A DNA stretch of 64,000 nt from Latrodectus hesperus (lineage: Eukaryota; Arthropoda; Arachnida; Araneae; Theridiidae). Location: assembly GCA_037975125.1 (NCBI GenBank), contig CM075853.1:93552773-93616772 (forward strand), read 5' to 3'. Both the position numbers and the translations under genes were made by a program. The notes below the pieces were generated by a model. It ran no database searches, was not told the DNA's origin, and was given only the letters and a program-made list of their open reading frames with translations. Shown here piece after piece: positions 47,228 through 57,310 of the stretch (positions within the stretch are counted from its first letter, which is position 1; every line of letters begins with the position of its first letter).

Positions 47228-47733
47228 CGGCCTTCACCATGGCGTAGAGTTTGGACATCCTTCTTCGGAGCATCAGGTCTAAAGTTCGATCCCTTGCATT
47301 ATTGAACAACGGGAGATGGATGTTGTTGTTGTCACTAGTACCTAGCCCTGATGTTGGGCTCTACCAGTTACATAGAAGCAGCCGGGTGGAGTCTCCGTGA
47401 TTTTGAAGCAGGGACCAAGTAAAAAACCGCAATACTTGGCCTGCCATTACTGAGGTCAATTATTGCTACCAGACTCAGTTTTAACGTGTCCCATGCCACC
47501 TTTAGTGAACATGATGGATCCTTGCTTAAGCCGAGATTCGAATTCACTATCTTCCGATCGTGAAAACGACTCCCAAATCAACCAGGCTACCGCGGTCTCT
47601 ATGGATGTTGCACTTCTGCCTTTTGCATGTTCCTCTGTCAGAGTAGAAGCTTGGGAATGTGCCAGGTTGCCTCCTTTGTGATATGTAATTGCAGTACACT
47701 ATTTTTAAAAATTCCTCCCGTAAAGCGGTTATG
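47228..47733 (+). mobile_element. SINE-1 copy split by a nested SINE-4
   Basis: The left half (47228-47325) carries a tRNA-like head ending AAAGTTCGATCCCTTGCATT and ATTGAACAACGGGAG. The right half (47611-47733) resumes with CACTTCTGCCTTTTGCATG, CTCTGTCAGAGTAGAAGCTT, GCCTCCTTTGTGATATGTAA and ATTCCTCCCGTAAAGCGG. Joined across the insertion, the order matches SINE-1 at 47735-47938 and 54043-54260 (…GAACAATAGG…CACTTCTGCGTTCTGCATA…). The open frame at 47463-47681 runs across the junction of two repeats and is not a gene. Confidence 0.82.
47326..47600 (-). mobile_element. SINE-4 nested insertion flanked by a 10-bp target duplication
   Basis: Read on the minus strand from 47600, it starts with GACCGCGGTAGCCTGGTTGA (A box TAGCCTGGTTG), then GATCGGAAGATAGTGAATTC, GAATCTCGG (B-box region). 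It ends near 47326 in GTGACAACAACAACA, a trinucleotide tail. The direct repeats ATGGATGTTG at 47316-47325 and 47601-47610 flank it exactly, as target-site duplications made by LINE-type retrotransposition. About 275 bp. It is younger than the SINE-1 it interrupts. Confidence 0.85.
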
Positions 47734-47734
47734 C

Positions 47735-47938
47735 GGTGGATGTTAGAATACTTTGCAATTGCTTTAGATCGTTAAGTCCATAATGCGGACTCTATCATTG
47801 TGGAACAATAGGTAAATAAATGTTTCACTTCTGCGTTCTGCATACACATCCACCTGGGAGATTGTTTCAGAATCTTCTAGGTTTCGTTCCTTGTAACATG
47901 GGAATGTAGTCAATTGTTTATGAAAAATACTCCTAGAA
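47735..47938 (+). mobile_element. SINE-1 copy, adjacent
   Basis: TCATTGTGGAACAATAGG, TTTCACTTCTGCGTTCTGCA, TACACATCCACCTGGGAG and TCGTTCCTTGTAACATGGGA follow the SINE-1 order. It lies immediately between the split SINE-1 and MITE copy 3. The head is degenerate (TTAAGTCCATAATGCGGAC). Confidence 0.7.
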
Positions 47939-47940
47939 GG

Positions 47941-48202
47941 GACACAGGTGTCGTATAATCCAGGATTCCAAATTCTGAATTATTTTGGCAATGAAGAAAT
48001 GTTGCCAAGATGACGTATTGTGACGTGCGCGATGACGTAAATACTACGGTTGCCAAAAAAGAATTTTCGGTATAATTTTTATAGGTCTGTTCATATTTTT
48101 ATATGACGTTATAAAAACCAGGTTGCTAGATACATAAGAAAAGCCGCCAAAATAATCACCAAACTCAAAACTTGGAATCCTGGATTATACGGCATTTGTG
48201 CC
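47941..48202. mobile_element. MITE copy 3 (best preserved), four TGACGT motifs
   Basis: The left end GACACAGGTGTC (47941-47952) and right end GGCATTTGTGCC (48191-48202) are inverted copies. The inverted match continues through CGTATAATCCAGGATTCCAA (left) and TTGGAATCCTGGATTATACG (right). The flanks CTAGAAGG and CCAGAATG agree at six of eight positions, compatible with a decayed 8-bp target duplication. The interior has TGACGT at 48011-48016, 48021-48026, 48033-48038 and 48104-48109, more than in the other copies. About 262 bp, non-coding. Confidence 0.9.
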
Positions 48203-49480
48203 CCAGAATGTCAAAATGAAATTGATATTTTAATATAACTTTTAGTTGTCAAGCGATAAAAAATCCTACATTGGGAAATACATCAATATTATATGATTGG
48301 ATATACGTGGCCAAACCGATAGCTGACTTGGCCTTCACTACAAATGTCCTTAGATTTGATTTTTAGAATGGTCATAAATGCTTGACAATATTTCGGAATC
48401 CATTTAAACAGTTGGCTCCGGTCCAGTGGACCACGTATGCAAAATGTGACCTTTAAATAGCAAACCAATCGAAGTGGATTCCACTGATTAAGAGGTTACG
48501 CCTGCTGATATCAAACACTATATTTTTCATTCACTATCTAAAGACTTGGTGAACAGCTGTGATGACACCTTTTTCCCTTCAGAGCTATCATATGGACATT
48601 AATTCTTAAGAATATATTTAACGTGCATAACTCTTAAACACTGTGATCTCACGTTAGACCAATGCTAAAAGCACGATCTTTTGCAAATATTGAAGAATTT
48701 GTGAAATAAACTATTCACACATATAAATAATAAATTATTATTTTTTGATTTAAAGATGAAGTAATGTTTTTAAAAGGAAATATTACAGTTGATTCGTAAT
48801 AAACAGCAATTTAGAAAATATTTCCTATAATTAAATAAGAAAACGATTGTAAACTATTTAAAAATGAAGCAAGCGATATTTTTATATATTTTTATTGGGT
48901 ACACACCAAATTCACAGATTGCTGGACAAATCTAGCGAAACAAACCATTATTAGTATGCTGATCAAAACTCCATTTATTTGTAAACAAGTTAAAAATAGT
49001 TATATTTTTGCTTTCGAAAAAAACTAATTACAAATAAAAGAAAGGACGAGTATCTTAGAATTTTATAACTTATCATTCTAATTATATTTCCCTAAAATAT
49101 TTAGTTTTTCTCTCAAATGTTATTATTCTTTCTGGTCATACAATATATATTATATGTATGTATGTATGCAGTCCATAAATAAACATGAACATGGTGCTTA
49201 TCTCGCATTATAAATATGACAATGCACATGGGCGTGGTATATTTTTTTAATAATAATTCATTTTTAAATATTTGCTTACAATTTTAAACAATAATATAAC
49301 AAAGACTGAACTTTGCATAACAATGTATGGAGTGAGTAAATAATAAAATAACATCACAAATTTCCGTAATAAATAAATAAATTCCAGTCACCTTGACTTA
49401 TATTCCACCAGAATCTGTCATTGTAATCTACGTTTATTTTGAAAACCAGTCTCCGTCAAATTTAAAACTATCTAATGCAA
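48203..49480. other. AT-rich DNA with a milder stretch at 48290-48560
   Basis: No gene is seen. The milder stretch is unassigned. A short TATG run is at about 49153-49168. Confidence 0.55.
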
Positions 49481-49740
49481 CATGGTAATGGCTGATTAAT
49501 AACAAGATCTGTTACAAAGACTTGTGATGATTTTTTTTACTTTTTGTTTACATTCCTTTCGTGTCGTCTGCTTACAGAATTTTAAGTATATCGTCAACTC
49601 AGCCGACCAGTAAGCAAATGGTAACAGAAGTACTTTCAAAATATTGAGTGCCCTTGCGACAGCTACTTGAAGGACAATTGTTTTCAAAAGAAATTACCTG
49701 CTTTTGGATATCACCGGAAGGGTTTTTTCTGACTTAGGCA
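49481..49740 (-). other. Slightly GC-richer stretch with a 63-codon minus frame
   Basis: The minus frame 49496-49687 starts MKTIVLQVAVARALNILKV, a hydrophobic segment, and then turns Lys/Cys-rich. No family is recognised. Probably a chance frame in a unique patch. Confidence 0.15.
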
Positions 49741-51709
49741 GGTCATTAAATGAAAATTTTTGGAAGTTATGCAAAAAGAATGAATATTCGGAATAATTAT
49801 TAATTTATATATTATTCTAATTAATTTATATATAATTTCATGATTAAAATAAAATCAAATTACTTTTGTAATCAAAATGTTTAAAGAGAAATAAGGTTTA
49901 TCTAACACATTTTTCAAAAATGGTTGTAATATCCCTTAATTAAAATATTTTCGATTTAAAAGAAAACGAATAAAACAAAATACCAGAAATTTTCTTGAAC
50001 TAATTCTTGTTTATAAACCAATCTTAAACTCCTTAGAAACTTATTATTATTAAATTGAGTTTTGTTTTTCAACCGTAAAAGAGTTATTTTCAAGACCATA
50101 GAAATTGATCAATAAATCAATGTAAGAGTTATTCATTTTTGATTCTATCGACCAAATTTAGGTTTGCGACCTAGAAAAAAATAAATACGTTTCTTAATTG
50201 GCAAACATTCACTGCTCAAAACAATTTCTATTCTGTTATGCTCTGAAAGATCTCTTTTCGATTCCAATCCATGGATTATGTTTCAACTAGGCGGGGAACG
50301 TTCTTAAAGTTACATACTGTATTTATAGGTTATTTTTTATGTGCCAGTATCAGGCTAGTAAAAATAACTGGATAATAATGGGATTAAAAAGACAAAGTAT
50401 ATTGATTTTATAGGCACAGTGTTAGTTTTTTTTATATGTTTGTTTGAGTCATAAAATTTAAGCCTTTATTTCGTGAAATAACCTTAAGAAGTTATTAATT
50501 TCCAAATTGCTGTACCTATATACACTATGATCTATCATCTTATTTTAAAGTTAGTCAAACTCATATCACCGATTTTTGAGGGATTCAACCTTTCATGTGG
50601 CTGAACAGATTTTGTCCGTTGCTGTAGCTATCATGGTTAACATGGTATTAAGTATACACAACACACTACTAGCTAAATCAGCCTTTCAAGGTGTAGATTT
50701 TAGCTGTTGCTATATATGTTTTTTTATCTTAAAGGGACATATTTAAAATAATATTTTTAATGTAGAAGAGACCCAAAATTTCTGAACAATTTTTTTAAAA
50801 GAATTGTAGTAAAAAATAATATCTTGACTTTCCATTAAATAAAATTATGATATAATATTAAATAAAATATTAACAAAGATTCACAGGGCTAACAGTGAAA
50901 TGTGTGCTAGAACAAACAATTTAATTAAAGTATACGCAGTTGGTTTCAAAAGATTGACTACCCCAGAAGAAATTACATCAAAATACTTTTTTCCCAAACT
51001 AAAGGAAAAAGAGTACATATTGCATTTCATCACTTATGAAGAAGGGACCATTAATTTATATTTATAAAACTGTGGTGTATATATATAAGAAAAGTATTAG
51101 AAAAAAATGTATGTGTGCGTGGAATTAATGATAATTTTTTCTAGATTTTGACATTAATTGCTCAGAAACTTTTTCTATATAAATGTTTTATAATTTCATG
51201 AAAGAAACTTTCTAGTATAAAATATTCAAATAGAAAACTTTATAGTCTAAAAATGGAAATTATGGTAATTGTTAAAGAAAGTCATCGATGTATTTTATTA
51301 ATGAAATAAAATAATACTCGTAAAATGAATACCATACAAAATAGTTTTTGCAGTTTTTATTTCGTAACAAAAAATTATAAGTAACACATCAAAAACTTAG
51401 CAGTCGCCTGTAAATTTATTTAAGGTAAAATAAAATTTTTTTGCAAAAGAAAATTCTTAAAATTTTTTGCAAAAAGAAAATTTTTCAATTATAAAAAATG
51501 AAAAAATTGAATTTATAAAAATAATACTGATTTTAAAAGCTTTTTATATATTGCATACATAATTAACATGTTCTATTAATTGTAATTTATTTAAATGGTA
51601 TACATTGATACAACATATTTTTGAGAATAATTTCTTGTGTAATTTTATTTATTGTTATTTTTTCAGGAAAAATACGCTGAATGATTGCACTTTAAGTTTA
51701 ATGTAAATA
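49741..51709. other. AT-rich DNA, nothing recognised
   Basis: A near-direct repeat with TTTTTTGCAAAA(A)GAAAATT occurs twice near 51438 and 51463. No gene is seen. Confidence 0.6.
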
Positions 51710-51850
51710 TGTATATGGTCCCCGTTCTGGTCTCCCAGTCAGGTCATGTGATCTTTGACCCCTAAGAAAGTTTTTTCGCCACGCCATTATACACATGAAT
51801 GTGTCCAATCACATACTGCCCATTAAAGGTTACTCCAAATGATTGCTTTA
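51710..51850. promoter_or_regulatory. Small GC-richer island with inverted nuclear-receptor half-sites
   Basis: AGGTCATGTGATCTTTGACC (about 51742-51761) places AGGTCA and an inverted GGGTCA-type half-site nine bases apart. The surrounding 140 bases are more GC-rich than the flanks. No frame is seen. Regulatory function is a guess. Confidence 0.2.
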
Positions 51851-52133
51851 AATAGACACGAAGTATTTCTTTTTAAATAACTGATTTTCTATTAACACTT
51901 GTTTTTATAGAAATTATGGAAACGCAAAAGAAAATGTTCTCCAGATATTAATTCTATTTAGTAGTTTTTAACTATAAAGATAATATTTAAATGTTTTTAT
52001 CTATTCAAACTATTATAATACTTCTTTTTATATTAAATACAAGCCTTACAACTAACTTTTCTGAGTATTCTAAAAATGAATGATATATTTTAATCATAGC
52101 ACTGAAATGTAGTTTGAAATTTACCTATGTATA
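51851..52133. other. AT-rich DNA, nothing recognised
   Basis: Nothing can be supported. Confidence 0.55.
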
Positions 52134-52640
52134 ATAGGTTGGGGAAAAATAAATCCACATTATTTTTGTATGAACTTTAAGATTTTATTTAATGTGTTTC
52201 GGACTCGTTTTGTGCAATTGGTTTAAAACTGTTTTATGGTTGAGATTTAACTCTGGGTAATGCTACGATTACTAACATACCAGTCAACATCATTTTAGTG
52301 ATTTTATCATCATTTTCGATGACCGGCCAACGAGTGCGAGGTAAATTTTTAATATCAAAAGTACCTGAATGGAATCGACGAAACCAAAATTGCATGTAAA
52401 TTCTCTGTTACAATATCGGGACCATAAATACCATTCACATTTTAACCATCTGGCTTAAATTTTCGCCTTTACCAAAGAATACTTTAAAATATACCGAACT
52501 TTCCCTTTGTTGTCTTCAATTTTTAATACTCTGTAACTCACAACTGTGTGTGAATGGATCAAACAAAAAAAACAGCAAAAGAATTCTTAATGCAAAATGT
52601 TACTTTTGCAATGAACATGAATCTGAAATTATTTGATATT
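52134..52640 (-). pseudogene. Mariner transposon relic (N-terminal transposase region plus one terminus)
   Basis: The plus-strand left edge TAGGTTGGGGAAAAATAAAT is a mariner-type terminal repeat. On the minus strand, starting near 52520, successive pieces read EDNKGKVRYILKYS, GENLSQMVK, (frameshift) NGIYGPDIVTENL, (frameshift) WFRRFHSGTFDIKNLPRTR, WPVIENDDKI and, after a decayed stretch, HKTVLNQLHK. These follow the order of the N-terminal helix-turn-helix domain of mariner transposases (YGxDxVxxxTxQRWFxRFRSGDFD…PRSGRPxxxxDDxI…HKTVLNHLHK). The catalytic DD34D part is absent: the frame passes straight into the terminal repeat after HKTVLNQLHK, so the copy is internally deleted. The opposite terminus was not located with certainty. 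Confidence 0.85.
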
Positions 52641-53160
52641 CTGTTTTCAGTGGAGAATAATAGCTTTATAAGTTTAGCACGTGGCTAATGGAACTAAGTA
52701 GTTTTTGGCGAAGCTATATCATTTGGGAAAAGAACAAAAATGTTAATGACCAAAACAGAATTTTCTGTAACGCCTGTTTACGAAATATTTTGCGCAATAT
52801 TCGAATTTCTTAAACGAGGCGTTTTCTCCCCACAGAAGCAGTTACATAATTAACTAAAACGACTGATTAGTTATAGAACTCAATTTTCCCTTTTTTCCAG
52901 TAGCTGCTATCTCCATAAATAATTTCTTAATTTGCTCCAACTGGCAGACGATTTCGGAAGCGGTGGCAACACCAACATTCAAATGTTTTCATTTCCTCCG
53001 TTAAAGGAAATATACTCTGTATTTATAGCGTACCCAATGGGGGACATCATTAAAAGAATTTTTTTCATATTAGTGGGAATTCTGTTTTGGAGGATTCTAA
53101 ATTTAATTCGATATACTTTTAATGGGATATAAATACATTCCAATTAAAGTCTAAGTAAGA
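52641..53160. other. Partly GC-richer stretch with a 66-codon plus frame
   Basis: The plus frame 52932-53132 starts MLQLADDFGSGGNTNIQMF and then becomes hydrophobic (FFILVGILFWRILNLI). No domain is recognised, and the later half is AT-driven. It may be a chance frame or an old mobile-element fragment. Confidence 0.2.
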
Positions 53161-53491
53161 GAAAATATTTGTGTTATGAAAGCGTAAATGTTCAGCAACA
53201 GTTTTCATCGGTAAATTGAACAAGCAATTTACAATTATTTTCTAATAAGAGTTAAACAAAAAACACATTTGAATATTATTAACTTTTCAGTTGAAAAAAG
53301 TTTATAATTTTTTAATAATTTTAATCAAAACTTTATTGTAAAAATTTTGACTAAGAATTAATAAATCATTACTAAGCAACGTACCATGATCAAACGTACT
53401 TTTGTAATATAGTTATAAAAAAATCTAATTAGAGTTAGTCTGTTTGATATAAGAAATAGCACTTAGTAAATACAAACCATCTCAATCATGC
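53161..53491. other. AT-rich DNA, nothing recognised
   Basis: Nothing can be supported. Confidence 0.55.
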
Positions 53492-53526
53492 TGCAACATC
53501 TCTGCAAAGCAAGCAGAGATGTTGCA
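53492..53526. repeat. Perfect 14-bp inverted repeat with a 7-nt loop
   Basis: TGCAACATCTCTGC (53492-53505) is exactly complementary to GCAGAGATGTTGCA (53513-53526). The arms are GC-richer than the surroundings, so the hairpin would be fairly stable. No terminator T-run follows. It is short for a miRNA precursor. Confidence 0.85.
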
Positions 53527-54042
53527 ACGTAATTGTCCGAAAAAATTAGCAATATATTTATATAACATGTATGAGTGTTTGTTTATGGTTCTGTTTTTCG
53601 TACTATTTTATTATTTCTTTGTGTCATGAAATTAAGTGATTGATTTATTTTAAATTTTTTATTGAATTCTTTTACGATCAGATTTGCATTTAGTACATTT
53701 AAAAAGTATACTATATAGCTTTCGAAAAAAACTGCAATTCTTTTTATCGAGAGGATAAATTTTATTTTCAAATTACGTGCTAAAATAAGTTTAAAAAATA
53801 CATTTGAATAATAGTTCTCATAAAAAAATCTATTAACCTATTTGATCCAGGTGCATTTGGATTAATATAAGAGTTTAAAATTTATTCGCAATTATTTACA
53901 TTGCTCGCATTAAAGAAACCAATAGATCTCCAGCTATTAGATACATTTAATATCTTTGGTTCACCATCAAATAACTGAAGTAGTGTTTTTTTGTTTTTGT
54001 GCTGATCAGCTTTAATCTTTGTTTCTCATTGTGATTTTCTAG
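53527..54042. other. AT-rich DNA, nothing recognised
   Basis: Nothing can be supported. Confidence 0.55.
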
Positions 54043-54260
54043 TAGGATTGCCCTTTTCGGTGTAGAAATTCCCAAGTTCTATTTCCACCCACTTTTGAAT
54101 AACGACAGATAGGTGTTGCGCTTCTTATTTCAGCATGCACATCTGTCAGGGTAAAAGTTTGAGAATCTCTCTTCCGACGTTTCTCTTTTTCACTTGTAAT
54201 TGCGATTGACTGTTTATGCAAAGTTCCTCCGTCAACCATGACGCTGCTGGTCTTCAAAAG
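54043..54260 (+). mobile_element. SINE-1 copy
   Basis: TGTTGCGCTTCTTATTTCAG, CATGCACATCTGTCAGGGTA, AAAGTTTGAGAATCTC, CACTTGTAATTGCGATTGAC and GCAAAGTTCCTCCGTCAACC follow the SINE-1 body in order, compared with 47611-47733. The head is degenerate. The minus-strand open frame over it (54039-54257) is a shadow. Confidence 0.75.
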
Positions 54261-55236
54261 CTTTATGGTGTTTGGTATCCACTTGACAGTGTTACAGTAA
54301 TATTTTTCAGTATCAATCGTAGATAAAGGATGAAAATATTTATTAATAAAGGAAAATTATTGCTCTAATTTCTTAGGTATAATATGGGTTCGGGTTTTAT
54401 TCCCCTAAAATTTTGTTTCACATATTAGATATTATAATTTATATTAAAATAATTAAGAATTTTATGAGAATAATTTATGAAAGAAATTTGCTACTATGTG
54501 GGATTTGACAAGTTTTGAGATAATTCACACACACATTAAGCCATTTTGCTCATAGTATGTTTAACTTTATTTTTTTTAAAAAAAGGAATTTTTAAATCAT
54601 GAATGTACCCCAAAAAATTTAAGAATACGTAAAGAATCAAGTGATTCAAACAAGATTTAATAAACGCCACGCTTAAATTCTTCGAAAATAATATTTTTTT
54701 CTTTTTTAAAAAAATTTATTTTTTCCTGTGTTGCTGATCTTAATTTGTGATTGAAAACTTAGTTTTTTTTTTTATTTTTCCGATTTCCTCCGTGAACAAG
54801 AATCGATTTTTGCGCCAGCGAAACTCAAAACGTATAATTCATTAAGACATAAGATGGCAATTGTATTTTGATTACAGGATTCGCAATATTGCTAAACCAT
54901 TCTCTATACCAAATTTAACAATGTATTTCAGATTGAATATAGCTTTTTTTTATCTTTTATTATAAATAAAAAGCCTATTTCCTTTTAAGTAATTATTGAT
55001 AAGTTATTGAGGATAATTTGTAGTTACCACATATTCATTAAGAAAACATTTAATTTGCGGAAGTTATTAGTTGCTATTCGTGTTTAATTTGTTTTATTTC
55101 GTTTATTGGGGTCGATTATTATTTGTGATTGCCAGGCATTTCCAGCTATTTCTGTTAGCCGATGTCGCTTCTATATTCAATTATATCTAAATAAAGATGA
55201 AACTTGTCTATATAGATTGACCTTTGCTGATGGAAA
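54261..55236. other. AT-rich DNA, nothing recognised
   Basis: Nothing can be supported. Confidence 0.55.
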
Positions 55237-55517
55237 CTAGCAGAAAGATACAACTGTGAACAAATAAACAAATATATGAAAGCATAAAAAAATAAATAAA
55301 AATTTTATATTTAATCTACGAGTATATATTCCTCTACATATAATCCTCACAGATTTAATGTCACGCTGAATATTGAGTAGAAGACCGAGGTAATTTGGTG
55401 AATTTTTTGGAAAAGTGATGCTCTCGTTTCTGCAAAGTAGCGATTTTCTATACTTGACACAGTAGAATAGTGTCGTGAGAAAAGACCCTATACACATGAA
55501 AAACTTCTGTAAATCAA
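55237..55517 (-). CDS. Possible exon, minus strand, unidentified
   Basis: On the minus strand, an acceptor-like TTTGATTTACAG precedes an open frame. It reads KFFMCIGSFLTTLFYCVKYR (hydrophobic), followed by KSLLCRNESITFPKNSPNYL and GLLLNIQRDIKSVRII, stopping at 55237 after an AT-driven tail. Composition in the first 100 bases is richer than the flanks. The hydrophobic start with a following basic residue resembles a membrane segment. No family can be named. It lies downstream, on the same strand, of the other candidate at 55588-55806, so both could belong to one gene. Confidence 0.22.
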
Positions 55518-55539
55518 ATTTCTCTTTCCTAGTTTAACT

Positions 55540-55582
55540 GTCGACCGTATCATTTGAGTGTGGTTCAAAATTATGAGATGGG
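55540..55582 (+). mobile_element. SINE-1 3'-end fragment
   Basis: GTATCATTTGAGTGTGGTTC followed by AAAATTATGAGATGGGTG matches the SINE-1 3' domain at 7524-7560. Only this short part is recognisable. Confidence 0.45.
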
Positions 55583-55587
55583 TGTAT

Positions 55588-55806
55588 TTATTTTAATGTT
55601 TTAGAAGTGAAGAAAAATAATGGTTGGTTACAATAAAAAAATAGACAAAATAAACAAAAAACGAACGTAATAAAAGAAACGTTCTCAGCTTCTAAGGTAT
55701 TGTCAGCTGGTTCTATTCTTGTTCCAAAACCGAAAACCATCGTGATGAGAGAGCCAGTGACGATCAAAATTGCTGTAAAGCCCAATGTCGCTACATTAGT
55801 GTGTTG
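55588..55806 (-). CDS. Membrane-like open frame, minus strand, unidentified
   Basis: A minus-strand frame is open from 55806 to 55588 with no ATG in its first part. Its upstream half reads GFTAILIVTGSLITMVFGFG, a good transmembrane-type segment with Gly and Ser. It is followed by TRIEPADNTLEAENVSF, a polar stretch with acidic residues. The GC-richer DNA covers 55680-55800; beyond it the frame becomes Phe/Cys-rich and AT-driven. An acceptor-like CTTTACAG lies at the start of the hydrophobic part. I see the pattern of a membrane-protein exon but cannot name a family. It could also be a pseudogene or chance. Confidence 0.25.
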   Translation of the reverse strand, partial: QHTNVATLGFTAILIVTGSLITMVFGFGTRIEPADNTLEAENVSFITFVFCLFCLFFYCNQPLFFFTSKTLK

Positions 55807-56889
55807 TTAAACTTCAGAAACGAGAACTCCAGATCAATCTACGTCTTCATTAGGTCCTAATTGAGAAGAATAAGGTGTGCTTCTTTTTAACAGGTTTTAC
55901 CATCAGAAACGCCTGCAGTAAAACAAATTATCAAATCTAAAGATTTTAAAAGGAATAAAGAAATATTTTTTCCGATAAAATAGTATACTTTTTCCTATAT
56001 CCCACCGCCATCATGTTTCTTTTCTTTCTATATGAAACATCCTTTCGAGTATTCTTTGATCAAATCCTAAAATGGAAATGTTATATTTTTTTCAACGAAC
56101 TTCATTCACGTTAGTTATTGCAAGACAGGATAGCTGTCAAGTTGCCATTCTCCAAACAGAGAATGAAGTTTACGTTGGCATGATCAAATTTTCAATTCAG
56201 GTCACTTCTGGGTAACCAGTTCCTTTTAAATCACGTCCTTCCCAAAGCATCTGACAAATTTGAGCTTTAAGCTGTAATTTTGATCGATATGAGTTAGATA
56301 TTTGCATAGTCTTGAATGGTTGCAAGCATTTACACACTTTAGATTTGACAGTTGGAGTTATTCAATTTATTTTTAAAAAGTGATGAATTATGTTTCAGGA
56401 GTTTGGACAATGGAAACTGTAACTGTTTTCATTTCGTTGGTTTGTTTATTTTTATGGTGTCTATTTTTTTCTTTTTTTGCAATTCTACAGATATTTTGCG
56501 AATGCTGTATGAAGTAAAACATTTTAAAATATTATTTTTTGAAGAATATCAGTTTTGTTACAGATCGAGATTCAAGCTTAGTTAATTAAAGGTCAAAGAC
56601 AATGAGAGTCGTTGTTGATTGATCAGGCATGCTTTTCTAATCTGAAAGATAAAATAATCAATACCTGGTCATACAAAATACTATCTTAATCGGAATCACT
56701 TTAAAATATTTTAGTCTAAAACCCATTTGCCGTTGTGGGGTGGAGAGAACGGTGCTAGATTTGGAGTCAATTAATCATGGCTTAAATTGCGAAATGTCTG
56801 GCATTGTTTTTGCATAGGGCGGATGAATTATATTCTTAAAAACATTGTTCTATTGCTTTTATTTTCTATCACAATGACCATTAATCGAA
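55807..56889. other. Unassigned DNA with a GC-richer stretch at 56100-56270
   Basis: The stretch 56100-56270 contains AAACAGAGAATGAAGTTTAC and CTGGGTAACCAGTTCC. It is open in pieces on the minus strand but interrupted. It may be a decayed repeat. The plus frame 56352-56585 is Phe-rich and not convincing. Confidence 0.4.
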
Positions 56890-57020
56890 ATAGGATTTTT
56901 TTTGGTTCAATCCTAGCTATTTGGCAATAAGTATTGTCTTTACATGCACATCTGCTGAAAACCACATTGGGCATCTTTCCGAATTACCTCCCTTATATCA
57001 CAGTGTGAATATGACATTCT
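56890..57020 (+). mobile_element. SINE-1 copy (first of a pair)
   Basis: GGTTCAATCCTAGCTATTTG, GTATTGTCTTTACATGCACA, TCTGCTGAAA and AATTACCTCCCTTATATCAC follow the SINE-1 order (B box, CACTTCTGC-like, CACATCTGTC, CCTCCYTTGTGAT). The head is degenerate. Confidence 0.6.
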
Positions 57021-57129
57021 GTCTATGAAGAATTATCTCGAAATTCAATACATGGCTGATGATCAAATGCCTTGCGAGAGCTTTTTAAACTATCCACTAA
57101 TTGTGTCAAGTAAATGTGTTTATGACTAG

Positions 57130-57310
57130 TCCCAAGAACCTAGTTCTTCGAAATAGAAAATATCAGGTTTTGATCCTAGCCACTTTTTGGCAGTAGAGGT
57201 TGTGTTGCATTTTTGTTTCCGCATTATGTATCTGTTAAAAGAGGTGCAAGCCATTTTTATGTGTTTCCTCCCATGTAAAGCATGAATACTGTTAACCATC
57301 AATCAAAATC
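57130..57310 (+). mobile_element. SINE-1 copy (second of a pair)
   Basis: GGTTTTGATCCTAGCCACTT, GGTTGTGTTGCATTTTTG, CATTATGTATCTGTTAAAAG and TTTCCTCCCATGTAAAGC follow the SINE-1 order, about 262 bases after the first copy of the pair. The two may be independent insertions or a local duplication. Confidence 0.6.

Noticed and set aside
47463..47681. 72-codon plus-strand frame
   Set aside because: It spans the junction between the nested SINE-4 and its SINE-1 host, so it cannot be a gene.
54039..54257. 72-codon minus-strand frame
   Set aside because: It is antisense to a SINE-1 copy.
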